Source of the DNA: Cohnella hashimotonis
GTDB taxonomy: Bacteria; Bacillota; Bacilli; Paenibacillales; Paenibacillaceae
Length of the DNA stretch: 64,000 bases
Assembly (NCBI RefSeq): GCF_030014955.1
Contig: NZ_JAGRPV010000001.1
Coordinates: 7,068,001-7,132,000, forward strand
Reading direction: 5' to 3'
The number at the start of each line of letters is the position of its first letter. Position 1 is the stretch's first letter. A program made the translations under genes and the position numbers. Of this stretch, positions 47,258 through 55,443 are shown one piece after another. The notes under the pieces are model-generated. The model worked only from the letters and a program-made list of their open reading frames with translations, was not told the origin of the DNA and did no database searches.

Positions 47258-47600
47258 GAGTTGCACGGTCTTTTCCGTGCAACTCCGCTCCGGGCGGTGG
47301 TTTCTGCGGGAGATAAACGGTTTTTCCGCGTAAGTCAGCTTCCAGCCGGCGTTTCTGCGGGAGTTGCACGGTTTTTCCGCGTAAGTCAGCTCCCAGCCGG
47401 CGTTTCTGCGGGAGTTACACGGTTTTTCCGCGTAAGTCCGCTCCCAGCCGGCATTTCTGCGGGAGTTGCGCGGTTTTTCCGCGTAAGTCAGCTCCCAGCC
47501 GGCGTTTCTGCGGGACTTACGCGGATTTTCCGTGTAAGTCAGCTCCCAGCCGGCGTTTCTGCAGGAGTTACGCGGTTTTTTTCTGAATTTTTCATGCAGC
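47258..47600. repeat. 51/52-bp tandem array of palindromic units, array 5
   Basis: A perfect 11-bp inverted repeat GAGTTGCACGG/CCGTGCAACTC (47258-47285) heads the array. Further stems (TTGCACGG, TTACACGG, TTGCGCGG or TTACGCGG paired with CCGCGTAA or CCGTGTAA) recur every 51 bp. TTTCTGCGGG marks units at 47301, 47352, 47403, 47454, 47505 and 47556. A second stem CTCCC ... GGGAG lies in each linker. It occupies the gap between moxR and the ATPase gene; open frames on both strands with 17-residue repeats reflect the period, not coding. No gene seen in 47003-47692. Confidence 0.95.
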
Positions 47601-47642
47601 AGCTTTGGACGCAACAACGAGGCAGCGCGGCGCAAAAGCACC

Positions 47643-47679
47643 AAAAAGGCCCCCTCCCTTATTAAGGGAAGAGGGCCTT
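47643..47679 (-). terminator. Terminator of the siderophore ATPase gene
   Basis: GC-rich stem (AAGGCCCTCTTCCC/GGGAGGGGGCCTT, one bulge and G-T pairs) with a TTTTTGG tail on the minus strand, 14 nt past the stop. Confidence 0.82.
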
Positions 47680-47692
47680 CGACAGCCGATTG

Positions 47693-48553
47693 CTACACGA
47701 CCGCGGCGGTCAAGCGGCCTTCTTCGCGAACTGCAGCCGACTGGCCCGCTGCCGACGCCCGGCCGATGCCTTCGGCCAATCCGTATGGCAGGCAGAGCGG
47801 CGCGCCTGTTCGCGGATCCGGGATCACGTCGGCATCGATGCCGAACACGTCACGCAGCATATCCGGCGTCATGACGACCTCCGGATGCCCTTCGTAGAGT
47901 ACCGTGCCGCGCTTCAATGCGACGAGATGCTGAGAGAAGCGGGCGGCATGGTTGAGATCGTGGACGACCATAATAATGGTGCGCTTTTGCTCGCGGTTGA
48001 GCTTTTCAAGGAGGTTCATGACCTCGATCTGATGCGCCATGTCCAGGAACGTCGTCGGCTCGTCGAGCAGCAGCACCTCGGTGCCCTGCGCGAGCGCCAT
48101 GGCGATCCATGCGCGCTGACGCTGACCGCCGGAGAGCTGGTCGACGGCCCGGTCGTGGAATTCGCTCATGCCCGTCGCCTGCAGCGCCCAGTCGATCATC
48201 CGGTTGTCCTCGGCGGACAATGTGCCGAAGCCTCGCTGGTGCGGGTAGCGTCCGAACGAGATCAGCTCCCGTACCGTCAGCCCCTCCGGAGACGTCGGGT
48301 TCTGCGGCAGAATCGCAAGCTGCTTCGCCACTTCCTTGGTCGGCTGGCGGTGAATCTGCTTGCCGTCCAGGAACACGCCTCCGCTCTGCGGATTCAGGAT
48401 GCGCGCGAGCGACTTGAGGATCGTGGACTTGCCGGATCCATTCGCGCCTACCAGAGAAGTGATCTTGCCGTCGGGCACGGACAGATTCAGATTCTCCACA
48501 ATACGCCGGCTGCCATAGGCAAGAGACAGCTGATTCGTGCTTAACCGCGACAT
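47693..48553 (-). CDS. Iron-siderophore type ABC transporter ATP-binding protein (YusV/FecE-like)
   Basis: A 286-aa ATPase. Walker A is [17 protein letters not shown]-loop LAILPQNP, signature [19 protein letters not shown], Walker [13 protein letters not shown], and H-loop [20 protein letters not shown] and the [18 protein letters not shown] ending are typical of the FecE/FepC siderophore subfamily. It is an orphan: no permease or binding protein is adjacent, as for B. subtilis YusV, which serves several uptake systems. The ATG has GGAGGAG. Two Fur-like boxes lie just upstream. Confidence 0.93.
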   Translation of the reverse strand: MSRLSTNQLSLAYGSRRIVENLNLSVPDGKITSLVGANGSGKSTILKSLARILNPQSGGVFLDGKQIHRQPTKEVAKQLAILPQNPTSPEGLTVRELISFGRYPHQRGFGTLSAEDNRMIDWALQATGMSEFHDRAVDQLSGGQRQRAWIAMALAQGTEVLLLDEPTTFLDMAHQIEVMNLLEKLNREQKRTIIMVVHDLNHAARFSQHLVALKRGTVLYEGHPEVVMTPDMLRDVFGIDADVIPDPRTGAPLCLPYGLAEGIGRASAAGQSAAVREEGRLTAAVV

Positions 48554-48599
48554 ATCTTCACTCCTCCGGCGAACGGAATTCGCCTTTATGTTAGGTCTG

Positions 48600-48648
48600 T
48601 GATAATCGTTATCATTATCAATTCATAATAAGAATGATAATGGTTCTC
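48600..48648. promoter_or_regulatory. Two Fur boxes upstream of the siderophore ATPase
   Basis: TGATAATCGTTATCATTATC at 48600-48619 matches the TGATAATNATTATCA core, and AGAATGATAATGGTTCT at 48631-48647 is a second related inverted repeat. They sit 47-95 nt before the ATPase start. Iron-replete repression by Fur is expected. Confidence 0.88.
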
Positions 48649-48658
48649 AACTTGTAAG

Positions 48659-49465
48659 TCAACGATTTACCAAATTTGTTTTTGAATTTTTTAATTGAAG
48701 CAGCTCGGATACCGTCACGAACCGGTACCCCTCTTCCGTCAGCTTAGGCAAGATCACACGAAGCGCGTCGATCGTCTGGGTCTTTCCGCTTACATAGTCG
48801 TGCAGCAGGACGATGTCCCCGCTCCGCACGTCGCCCAGAATGCCTTTTACGATATGGCTTACGCCCGGACGCGCCCAATCGTCGGTCGGATGATGCCACG
48901 ACCAGAGCACGGTCATGAGTCCTTGCTCGCGCCCCGCCGAGAGCACCCGCGCATTAAAGAAGCCTTCCGGCGGCCGGAAAAGGACCGGCTCCGTGCCGGC
49001 GGCCAGCGTGATGCTTTTCTGGGCCATCGCGATCTCGCTGCGGATTTGCGCGTCCGAGCAATGCAGCAGCATCCGGTGCGTGTATGTATGGTTGGCGACT
49101 TCGTGGCCTTCCATCGCTTCACGCTTCACGATACCGGGGTACTGTTCGGCTTTTTTTCCCGTGATAAAAAAGGTAGCGTGCGCCCCGTACTTAGCGAGCA
49201 AGTCCAGAATCGCAGGCGTATCAGCCGGATCCGGCCCGTCGTCGAACGTCAGCGCGATGAACTTGCCTTCCAACGGCACCTCCCAGATCGCTTCGCCTCT
49301 GGATTCGTAATAAGACCTGCCTTTGAATGCCGGCTTGTAGCCGACGGCTTCCGCCTTCTCCATCGGCTCTGCCGCCAGCGCGACCGGCGTCGCCAACAAA
49401 ATCGCCGCCGCAACCGTTCCGACCGCCAAACGGCGAATGATGGCCGACGCTTTTCCCTGCCGCAT
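48659..49465 (-). CDS. Exported polysaccharide deacetylase (NodB homology, CE4)
   Basis: 268 aa. A signal peptide (ending PVALAAE, about residue 32) is followed by a CE4 domain: motif 1 LTFDDGPDPADT, motif 2 HEVANHTYTH (metal-binding HxxxH with catalytic Asp of motif 1), motif 3 FRPPEGFFN, and motif 5 VLLHDY. The closest known types are PdaA/YheN-like deacetylases of peptidoglycan or N-acetylated glycans. Proximity to spoVA and DUF1657 genes suggests a role in spore cortex or wall modification, by inference. It is read in the same direction as the DUF1657 gene, 73 nt downstream of it. Confidence 0.92.
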   Translation of the reverse strand: MRQGKASAIIRRLAVGTVAAAILLATPVALAAEPMEKAEAVGYKPAFKGRSYYESRGEAIWEVPLEGKFIALTFDDGPDPADTPAILDLLAKYGAHATFFITGKKAEQYPGIVKREAMEGHEVANHTYTHRMLLHCSDAQIRSEIAMAQKSITLAAGTEPVLFRPPEGFFNARVLSAGREQGLMTVLWSWHHPTDDWARPGVSHIVKGILGDVRSGDIVLLHDYVSGKTQTIDALRVILPKLTEEGYRFVTVSELLQLKNSKTNLVNR

Positions 49466-49490
49466 AGATTTGCCCCTTTCTAGCGAAGAA

Positions 49491-49514
49491 GGAGTCCCGG
49501 CGAGCCGGAACTCC
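49491..49514 (-). terminator. Hairpin between DUF1657 and deacetylase genes
   Basis: 11-bp stem GGAGTTCCGGC/GCCGGGACTCC (one G-T pair), 2-nt loop, followed by TTCTTCGCT. Possible weak terminator or stabiliser. Confidence 0.5.
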
Positions 49515-49538
49515 GATCCTCGAACAGAATTAGCGATT

Positions 49539-49745
49539 CTAGAACCCTTTGTACTGAGGCTCTTCTTGTTCCAACTGCTGCACGCGCTGCTCGACCTGAT
49601 CGACGATTTGCTGCGTTTGCGCAGCCGCGTCCGTAAAGAGCTGTTTGGCCTGCTGGTTTTGCGTGCCGATCGCGAATTGCTCCAGGCTCGCTTGAGCGCT
49701 TTTGAGCGAAGCGACGGTGGTCTTCACTTGGGATGCTACGGTCAT
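49539..49745 (-). CDS. DUF1657 domain protein
   Basis: A 68-aa, Gln-rich helical protein (VASLKSAQASLEQFAIGTQ, QQIVDQVEQRVQQLEQEEPQ). DUF1657 proteins accompany SpoVA-type operons, including the mobile spoVA2mob clusters tied to spore heat resistance. It is encoded divergently from spoVAC with about 200 bp between. The YetF protein downstream ends in a segment that looks like the same domain. Function unknown. Confidence 0.85.
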   Translation of the reverse strand: MTVASQVKTTVASLKSAQASLEQFAIGTQNQQAKQLFTDAAAQTQQIVDQVEQRVQQLEQEEPQYKGF

Positions 49746-49941
49746 TTAAGCTACGCCTCTTTCTCTTCGGTAATGTTCCCCGCAGAGGGACCTGCGTACT
49801 TTGCCCGATTGCGGACCGGTTCACAACTGTAAACATTTGGCGGTCGACCGATTACCGGCCTCATACGGGTAAAAATCCGACCGGTGAGGCATCCTCAACC
49901 TATACTGCCCGACATTTGCTTAATCGTAGGAGGCGAACGCC

Positions 49942-50415
49942 ATGGCGAACAATAAGATTAAAAAGCTGACGCCCACCCAGCAAGAGTACCGCCAGCTTGC
50001 CTTAAAGCGTCAGCCGGCGCGTCCCGTCGCCTTGAACTGCCTGCGCGCATTTATCGTCGGCGGGCTCATCTGCGCGCTCGGCCAAGGCATTCAGGAAGCG
50101 TTCATGCACTTCGCGCATATGTCGCAAAAGGAAGCCGCAGCCCCGACGGTCGCGGTCTTGATCGCGGCCTCGGTCGTGCTGACCGCCGCCGGCGTCTACG
50201 ACAAGCTCGGGCAATGGGCGGGCGCCGGCTCGGCCGTCCCCGTAACGGGATTCGCGAACGCGATGTCGTCCGCGGCCATCGAGCATCGCAGCGAAGGCCT
50301 CGTGCTCGGCACCGGCGCGAATATGTTCAAGCTGGCAGGCTCCGTCATCGTGTTCGGCACCGTGGCTGCTTTCATCATCGCGCTCTTGCGATTTATTTTC
50401 GGATACGGAGGATGA
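49942..50415 (+). CDS. spoVAC: Stage V sporulation protein AC
   Basis: A 157-aa membrane protein. A soluble N-terminus with LTPTQQEYRQLALKRQPARPV is followed by several hydrophobic segments; GLICALGQGIQEAF and VPVTGFANAMSSAAIEHRSEG are SpoVAC hallmarks. It forms part of the spore inner-membrane channel for dipicolinic acid and is mechanosensitive in B. subtilis. GGAGG lies 8 nt before the ATG. First gene of a tight operon with spoVAD and yetF. I looked for a sigma-G promoter upstream and found no convincing match. Confidence 0.95.
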   Translation: MANNKIKKLTPTQQEYRQLALKRQPARPVALNCLRAFIVGGLICALGQGIQEAFMHFAHMSQKEAAAPTVAVLIAASVVLTAAGVYDKLGQWAGAGSAVPVTGFANAMSSAAIEHRSEGLVLGTGANMFKLAGSVIVFGTVAAFIIALLRFIFGYGG

Positions 50416-50419
50416 TTCA

Positions 50420-51457
50420 ATGACGATTCTGAAGGGACATCAGAGCTGGCTGTTCCGCGACAAGCCCGTCCTCCTGTCGTCCGGCACCGTCGTCGGACCG
50501 TTCGAGGGACGCGGCCCGCTGAGCCATGACTTCGACATCGTGCACGACGACTCGCTGGTCGGCCAGGACAGCTGGGAGAAGGCGGAGCGCACGTTCCTGG
50601 AGGAAGCGGCGAAGATTGCGCTGCAAAAAGCGGGCAAGACCCAGGATCAGATCAGCTTCTATCTAGGCGGAGACCTGATGAACCAGATTACGAGCAGCAG
50701 CTATGCCGCCCGTACGCTGGCCATGCCCTACATCGGCATGTTCGGCGCCTGTTCGACTTCAATGGAGAGTCTCGCGACCGCCTCCTATCTCGTCTCCACG
50801 GGCGGCGCCAAATATGCGCTCGCCGGCACCGGCAGCCATAATTCGACCGCCGAGAAGCAATTCCGCTATCCGACCGAATACGGTTCGCAGAAGCCGCCTT
50901 ACGCACAATACACGGTGACCGGCGCCGGAACCGTGCTCGTAGCGGGCGAGGGCGAAGGCCCCCGCGTCGCGGCAGCGACGATCGGCCGTGTCGTCGACAT
51001 GGGGATCACGGATCCGTTCAACATGGGCGCGGCGATGGCGCCGGCCGCCGTCGATACGATCATCTCGCACTTCCGCGATCTTGGCGTCGGTCCCGATCAC
51101 TACGATCTCATTGTGACGGGCGACCTGGCGAAGGTCGGCTACGAGCTCGCGACCGACTTGTTCGACAAGCATCGCATTCCGATGCACAAGACGCGTTTTC
51201 GCGACTGCGGCATGATGATTTACGACTACGACAAGCAGATGGTCCAGGCAGGCGGCAGCGGCTGCGGATGTTCCGCCGTCGTGACTTACGGCCATTTGCT
51301 GAAAAAGCTGAGCGCAGGCGAGCTGCGCCGGATTCTCGTGGTCGCGACGGGGGCGCTCATGTCGCCGCTCGCCCTTCAGCAGAGCGAGTCCATCCCGGGC
51401 ATCGCGCACGCGGTCGCGCTGGAGGCGCCGGATTCCATTTTGGAGAGAGAGGGTTAA
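50420..51457 (+). CDS. spoVAD: Stage V sporulation protein AD
   Basis: A 345-aa soluble protein of thiolase fold that binds dipicolinic acid. SWLFRDKPVLLSSGTVVGPFEGRGPLSHDFD begins it in family style (positions 10-40); MPYIGMFGACSTSMESL is the pseudo-active site, with SGCGCSAVVTYGHLLKKL near the end. Starts 4 nt after spoVAC with GGAGG 8 nt upstream. Normally spoVAEb follows; here yetF does. Confidence 0.96.
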   Translation: MTILKGHQSWLFRDKPVLLSSGTVVGPFEGRGPLSHDFDIVHDDSLVGQDSWEKAERTFLEEAAKIALQKAGKTQDQISFYLGGDLMNQITSSSYAARTLAMPYIGMFGACSTSMESLATASYLVSTGGAKYALAGTGSHNSTAEKQFRYPTEYGSQKPPYAQYTVTGAGTVLVAGEGEGPRVAAATIGRVVDMGITDPFNMGAAMAPAAVDTIISHFRDLGVGPDHYDLIVTGDLAKVGYELATDLFDKHRIPMHKTRFRDCGMMIYDYDKQMVQAGGSGCGCSAVVTYGHLLKKLSAGELRRILVVATGALMSPLALQQSESIPGIAHAVALEAPDSILEREG

Positions 51458-51461
51458 CGCC

Positions 51462-52322
51462 ATGCCGATGTGGAGCCAGATCATCTTTCGCTCGCTGGGC
51501 GCACTGGTCGTCCTGTTCGTCATGGCCCGACTGCTCGGCAAAAAGCAGATTTCGCAGCTCACTTTTTTTGAATATATACTGGGCATTACGCTTGGGGAAC
51601 TCGCGGGCTTCATCTCCACCGATATGGAGGCCCATTATTCGCACGGGCTCATTGCGCTCGCCGTCTGGTTTGCGGTGCCCTTCACGCTGGAGTACCTCTC
51701 GATGAAGAGCCTCCGGCTGCGCCATCTGCTTGAAGGACGCGGCCGGGTGGTCATTAAAGAGGGCAAGGTGATGGAGGACAATCTAAAGAAGGAACATCTG
51801 ACGACGGACGAGCTGATGGAGCAGCTGCGCGGCAAAAATGCCTTTAATCTGGCCGATGTGGAATTTGCGGTCATGGAAACGAGCGGAGAGCTCAGCGTGC
51901 TGATGAAAAAGGAAAAGCAGCCGCTCACGCCGAGCGATATGAACATGCCGAAGGTGCACGAGGTTGAGCCGCAGATCGTGATCATGGACGGGAAAATGAT
52001 GAACGAGCCCCTCGCAACCGCGGGACTCAGTCCGGGCTGGCTGGCGACGGAGCTGGAGAAAATCGGCGTTACCGTCGACAATGTGTTTCTTGGGCAAGTG
52101 GATGCGTACCAGCAGCTGTACGTCGACCTGTACGACGACAAGCTCCAGGTACCTGCGCCGCAAGGCAAGGCGCTGCTGCTCGCCAATCTGAAGAAGCTGG
52201 AAGCGGATCTGGAATTGTACGCAGTATCCACCCAGGACGCTGAAGCCAAAGCCATGTATACGCGCACCTCCGCTTCGCTGGCGCAGGTCATCTCGGACTT
52301 GAAGCCGATGCTGCAATGCTGA
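51462..52322 (+). CDS. YetF (DUF421) membrane protein with C-terminal DUF1657-like domain
   Basis: 286 aa. Three N-terminal hydrophobic segments (FRSLGALVVLFVMARLLG, FFEYILGITLGELAGFI, HGLIALAVWFAVPFTLEYL) precede two DUF421 beta-alpha repeats (VVIKEGKVMEDNLKK and IVIMDGKMMNEPLA mark parallel halves). Residues 235-285 (LLANLKKLEADLELYAVSTQ...AKAMY) resemble the DUF1657 protein encoded 2 kb upstream. Starts 4 nt after spoVAD, so it belongs to the spoVA operon and is probably forespore-expressed. Confidence 0.88.
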   Translation: MPMWSQIIFRSLGALVVLFVMARLLGKKQISQLTFFEYILGITLGELAGFISTDMEAHYSHGLIALAVWFAVPFTLEYLSMKSLRLRHLLEGRGRVVIKEGKVMEDNLKKEHLTTDELMEQLRGKNAFNLADVEFAVMETSGELSVLMKKEKQPLTPSDMNMPKVHEVEPQIVIMDGKMMNEPLATAGLSPGWLATELEKIGVTVDNVFLGQVDAYQQLYVDLYDDKLQVPAPQGKALLLANLKKLEADLELYAVSTQDAEAKAMYTRTSASLAQVISDLKPMLQC

Positions 52323-52343
52323 TGCAGAGGGGCTCCAAGCCGA

Positions 52344-53348
52344 TCAATAAACGCGGCTGACGATCTCCTCGAACGCGGGCTCCTCGACGTGCACGTCCGC
52401 GATGTCGCCCCACTCGGACAGCAGCCGCAGCACCTCCATAACGCCGATCCGCTCGCGGTTGAAGCTGACCTCCGCCTCCCGTCCCTGTATCTCAACCACG
52501 CGAACCTCTTCGGAGGCGGCCTGTCGGCTGCCTCCGATTCGCATGCCCGGCGCAAGACTCGTATCCTGGCCGAACGTCACGCGAACGGTCGTCGGCAGCC
52601 CGATCCGCTCCCGGAGCTTATCCAGCCCTCCGTCGTAAAGCAGCTCGCCTCGGCTGATCACGATGACCCGCTTGCACAGTGTCTCGATATCGTCCATGTC
52701 GTGCGTCGTGAGCAGGACGGTTTTGCCGAATTGCTCGTTGAGCAGTCTCAGATGGTCCCGAATCTGCCGCTTGGCCGCGGCGTCCATGCCGATCGTCGGT
52801 TCGTCCAGCACCAGCAGCTCCGGATCGTGGAGCAGCGCGGCCGCCAGGTCGCCCCGCATCCGCTGCCCGAGCGACAGCCGCCGGACGGGCGTGTCCCAGA
52901 AATCCCGCAGCTGCAGCACCTCCTCCAGCTTGGCCAGCTGGCGTTCCTTCTCCGCGGCCCCCAGACGGAACATCGCGGCCAAAATATCGAAGCTGTCCTT
53001 CAGCGGCAGATCCCACCATAGCTGGGACCGCTGGCCGAACACGACGCCGATGCGCCTCGCCACGCGCCTCCGGTCTCGCTGCGGGCTCAATCCTACGATC
53101 CGGACCTCCCCCGCGCTCGGGTGGAGAATGCCGCAGAGCATCTTGATTGTCGTAGATTTGCCCGCGCCGTTGGGTCCGATGAAGCCGACGAACTCGCCCT
53201 CCGAAACCCGCATGTCGAGCGCGTTCACCGCCGTGACGATCTTGCGTTCGCGGGAGAACAGCGTTCGGACTGCCTTGAGCCTGCCCTCCTTGGGCTGCGT
53301 CGTCGTAAACGTTTTGCCGAGCCCCTTGGCTTCCAGCATCGTTTTCAT
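52344..53348 (-). CDS. ABC transporter ATP-binding protein of an ABC-2 exporter
   Basis: 334 aa. Walker A GFIGPNGAGKSTTIKMLCG, Q-loop VFGQRSQLWW, signature RLSLGQRMRGDLAAALLHDP, Walker B LLVLDEPTIGMDA and H-loop TTHDMDD. The VFGQRSQLWWDLP stretch and the about 90-residue C-terminal domain are typical of the subfamily paired with PF06182-type permeases (viologen/daunorubicin-exporter-like). The ATG (MKTMLEA) has GGAGGG 6 nt upstream. Because of an upstream 17-bp duplication, the preceding permease frame runs without a stop into this gene. Confidence 0.92.
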   Translation of the reverse strand: MKTMLEAKGLGKTFTTTQPKEGRLKAVRTLFSRERKIVTAVNALDMRVSEGEFVGFIGPNGAGKSTTIKMLCGILHPSAGEVRIVGLSPQRDRRRVARRIGVVFGQRSQLWWDLPLKDSFDILAAMFRLGAAEKERQLAKLEEVLQLRDFWDTPVRRLSLGQRMRGDLAAALLHDPELLVLDEPTIGMDAAAKRQIRDHLRLLNEQFGKTVLLTTHDMDDIETLCKRVIVISRGELLYDGGLDKLRERIGLPTTVRVTFGQDTSLAPGMRIGGSRQAASEEVRVVEIQGREAEVSFNRERIGVMEVLRLLSEWGDIADVHVEEPAFEEIVSRVY

Positions 53349-53400
53349 GATCATCCCTCCTGAATCAATCTGTCTGAAAATGGTGATGCATCTGAAGAGG

Positions 53401-54209
53401 TCAGGTGCCCGTACTTTGATACTTCCGAACCCCGACGCGCCACAAGGCGAGCGCAGCCCCAAGGCGAGCGCAGCCCCAAGGGACAGCGCCGCTATGGCCG
53501 CGGTCGCCGGGATCGTCCACCATCCCCATTCGGACCGGACGATGAACATGGCGGGCACATAATTGATGAATCCGAACGGAACGACGGTCAGCAGCAGCGT
53601 GCGGAGCCAGTCGGGAAACAGGCTTAGCGGCAGTTGGCATGCGGTCGTGGACGCGTTGTCCGTCAGTATGGACAGATCCTCGGTTCGCGTCGTCCAAAAT
53701 CCGACCGCAGCCGTCGCGAGGCCGACGGCGAACATGATGACGGTGCCGGTGCAGACGATCAGCAGCGTCAACGGGATCGCCGTCCAGCCGGCCGTCCCGT
53801 CCCCCAGCAGCTTGCCGAGACAGACGCCCAGCACGGTCAGACTCTGCAGCAGCTCGCCGCCGACCATCCGCGTCCGGGACGTCAGCACCGACAGCAGAAG
53901 CGGCATCGGCCGCAGCAGCAATTGATCCAGTTGGCCATTCACGAGGTACGGCTCGAAGTTGTTGACGGCGGAGCCGACGCCCCGATACAAATATTTCGCC
54001 GTCATGAGCACGCCGTATAGGTAACCGATCTCCCATATGTTCCAGCCCCGGATCGCGCCGAACGCATGCAGCACGACCGCCAACCCGAGAAATTCGGCGA
54101 CGGTTACGACCGAAGCGAGCAGCGTCGTCAACAGGAAGCTGACCCGGTATTGCATTCTCGCCCGAACGTTGATCCTGTAGAGCATCCATGAGATGCGCAG
54201 CCAGTTCAT
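53401..54209 (-). CDS. ABC-2 type permease, frameshifted near its 3' end
   Basis: An about 263-aa permease (MNWLRISWMLYRINVRARMQYR; at least five hydrophobic segments) of the PF06182 type. Near the 3' end a 17-bp tandem duplication shifts the frame. Removing one copy restores the ending LALWRVGVRKYQSTGT followed by a stop at 53401, the ending expected of this family. As written, the frame instead reads LALGLRSPCGASGFG... and continues into the ATPase gene to give an about 621-residue fusion. The ATG overlaps the stop of the upstream permease (ATGA). Confidence 0.85.
53444..53477. repeat. 17-bp perfect tandem duplication in the permease gene
   Basis: AAGGCGAGCGCAGCCCC occurs twice in direct contact (53444-53460, 53461-53477), with AAGG following. 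It is not a multiple of three, so it causes the frameshift of the permease. Confidence 0.97.
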
Positions 54210-54982
54210 CCGCCCTGCACCTCCACCTTGCGCCGCACGGCGGACGTCGCCGCGATGCAGGCCAGCGTGAGCAGCAGACACCAGAAGACCGGCGCGAGCA
54301 GCCACGTGGGGGCGGCATAGCCGAGGTAGGTGCGGGTGGGAATATCGTTGAACACCGGATAAGGCGACAGCCTGGAGATCGTCTGCAGCCAGCCAGGCAT
54401 CCACGCGATCGGCATGAGGAAGCCGGATAGCACGAAGCTCAGCGAATAGTTCAGCAGGCTGAACCAGCGGCTCTCCACCGTCCACAGCGCCGTCACGCCG
54501 ATGCAATACGAGATGCAGATGCCGGTATAGGCCGCCATGACGAGCGCCGCAAGCGTGCGCAGCCAGCGTTCGGGATCAGACGGAACCGGCAATCCGACGA
54601 ACAGCGCATAGAGAACATATAGCGGCAGCGCGGTGAACAACACGTTATAGAGGATGGAGCCCGCTTCCCGTCCGGCTGAAAATACGAACAAATGCACCGG
54701 GCGAATCAGGTCGAGCGCGATCTGGCCGGTCCGGACCCGATCCTCCAGTCCGAGTCCGTGCGAGGTGAACGTCAGCCACAGAATCACCTGATTAAACGAA
54801 ATGTACGCGACCATCCCCTCCCGGCCGTAGCCCTCCAGCGCGTACTGATCGCCGATGCCCTGCCAGATCGAGATATAGATCATGCCGAATATTACGCTGG
54901 CAACCGTGCGCACGGCATGCGACGCCGTATATTGCAGGCGGCTCTCGTAAGCGCTTCTGGCCAACACCCAAAGCACAGTCAT
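54206..54982 (-). CDS. ABC-2 type permease, first of pair
   Basis: A 258-aa permease with six hydrophobic segments (AVRTVASVIFGMIYISIW, MVAYISFNQVILWLTF, ILYNVLFTALPLYVLYALF, LVMAAYTGICISYCIGVTAL, LNYSLSFVLSGFLMPIAW, WLLAPVFWCLLLTLACIA). GLEDRVRTGQIALDLIRPVH is characteristic of PF06182 permeases. ATG at MTVLWVLARS has GAGGG 5 nt upstream. It begins a three-gene exporter operon (two permeases, ATPase); substrate unknown. Confidence 0.9.
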   Translation of the reverse strand: MTVLWVLARSAYESRLQYTASHAVRTVASVIFGMIYISIWQGIGDQYALEGYGREGMVAYISFNQVILWLTFTSHGLGLEDRVRTGQIALDLIRPVHLFVFSAGREAGSILYNVLFTALPLYVLYALFVGLPVPSDPERWLRTLAALVMAAYTGICISYCIGVTALWTVESRWFSLLNYSLSFVLSGFLMPIAWMPGWLQTISRLSPYPVFNDIPTRTYLGYAAPTWLLAPVFWCLLLTLACIAATSAVRRKVEVQGG

Positions 54983-55094
54983 TTGGACCCTCTTTTCCGC
55001 GTTAAATGTCTCTCCCGGGAAGAGCATTCCAAATGATAACAAATTCAAAAAAAAAGACTAGACTATTCTTTTCCGGCGTGCTAATCTAATATTA

Positions 55095-55187
55095 TAGATG
55101 TCGAGGATACATATTTCTTTTCGATCAGCCAACACTGATCCCCCTTACTTTAAATTTGCCTAAAATCCGCCGAGGGCGGTTTTTTTA
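55095..55187 (+). ncRNA. Candidate small RNA ending at a strong terminator
   Basis: A plus-strand intrinsic terminator CCGCC-GAG-GGCGG with eight T (55167-55187) has no gene upstream on that strand. A second hairpin GATCAG/CTGATC (55123-55140 region) and a TATTAT-like -10 near 55090 precede it. A short stable transcript is one explanation; the promoter is weak by eye. The rest of 54983-55443 holds the exporter promoter region (minus) and the DUF975 promoter. Confidence 0.35.
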
Positions 55188-55352
55188 TGTTTTAAAAAGG
55201 TAATATGGAGTAGGTCCCTGTTGTGCAGCATGCACGATTCAAGCGGTACGCTCCAATGCCAAGCATGGATTCCGTACGACCTTGAAGCATATCGGCGGTG
55301 AGGCGAGGCATAGGATATAGGGGGCTTGGGACCCCCCCGTTCCAAAAAGTGG

Positions 55353-55381
55353 TTGTCGAAATGTGACATGCCTTGTAAAAT
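55353..55381 (+). promoter_or_regulatory. Probable promoter of the DUF975-DUF4190 operon
   Basis: TTGTCG (55353-55358), a 17-nt spacer, and TAAAAT (55376-55381), about 60 nt before the DUF975 start. Confidence 0.7.
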
Positions 55382-55443
55382 CAGTATGGATTGGGGACAG
55401 GCATCTGCACCACAACTCATGACGCAAAGGTGGAATTGAGCAA

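Noticed and set aside
47201..47665. Open frames on both strands encoding 17-residue repeats (for example NAGWELTYAEKP)
   Set aside because: The period of 51 bp is divisible by three, so repeats stay open by necessity. No ribosome site, and both strands are open at once; the DNA inverted repeats explain the pattern better.
49746..49941. Sigma-G promoter before spoVAC
   Set aside because: Several partial matches (GCATC, CATTTG) but none with both boxes and correct spacing; not reported as a feature.
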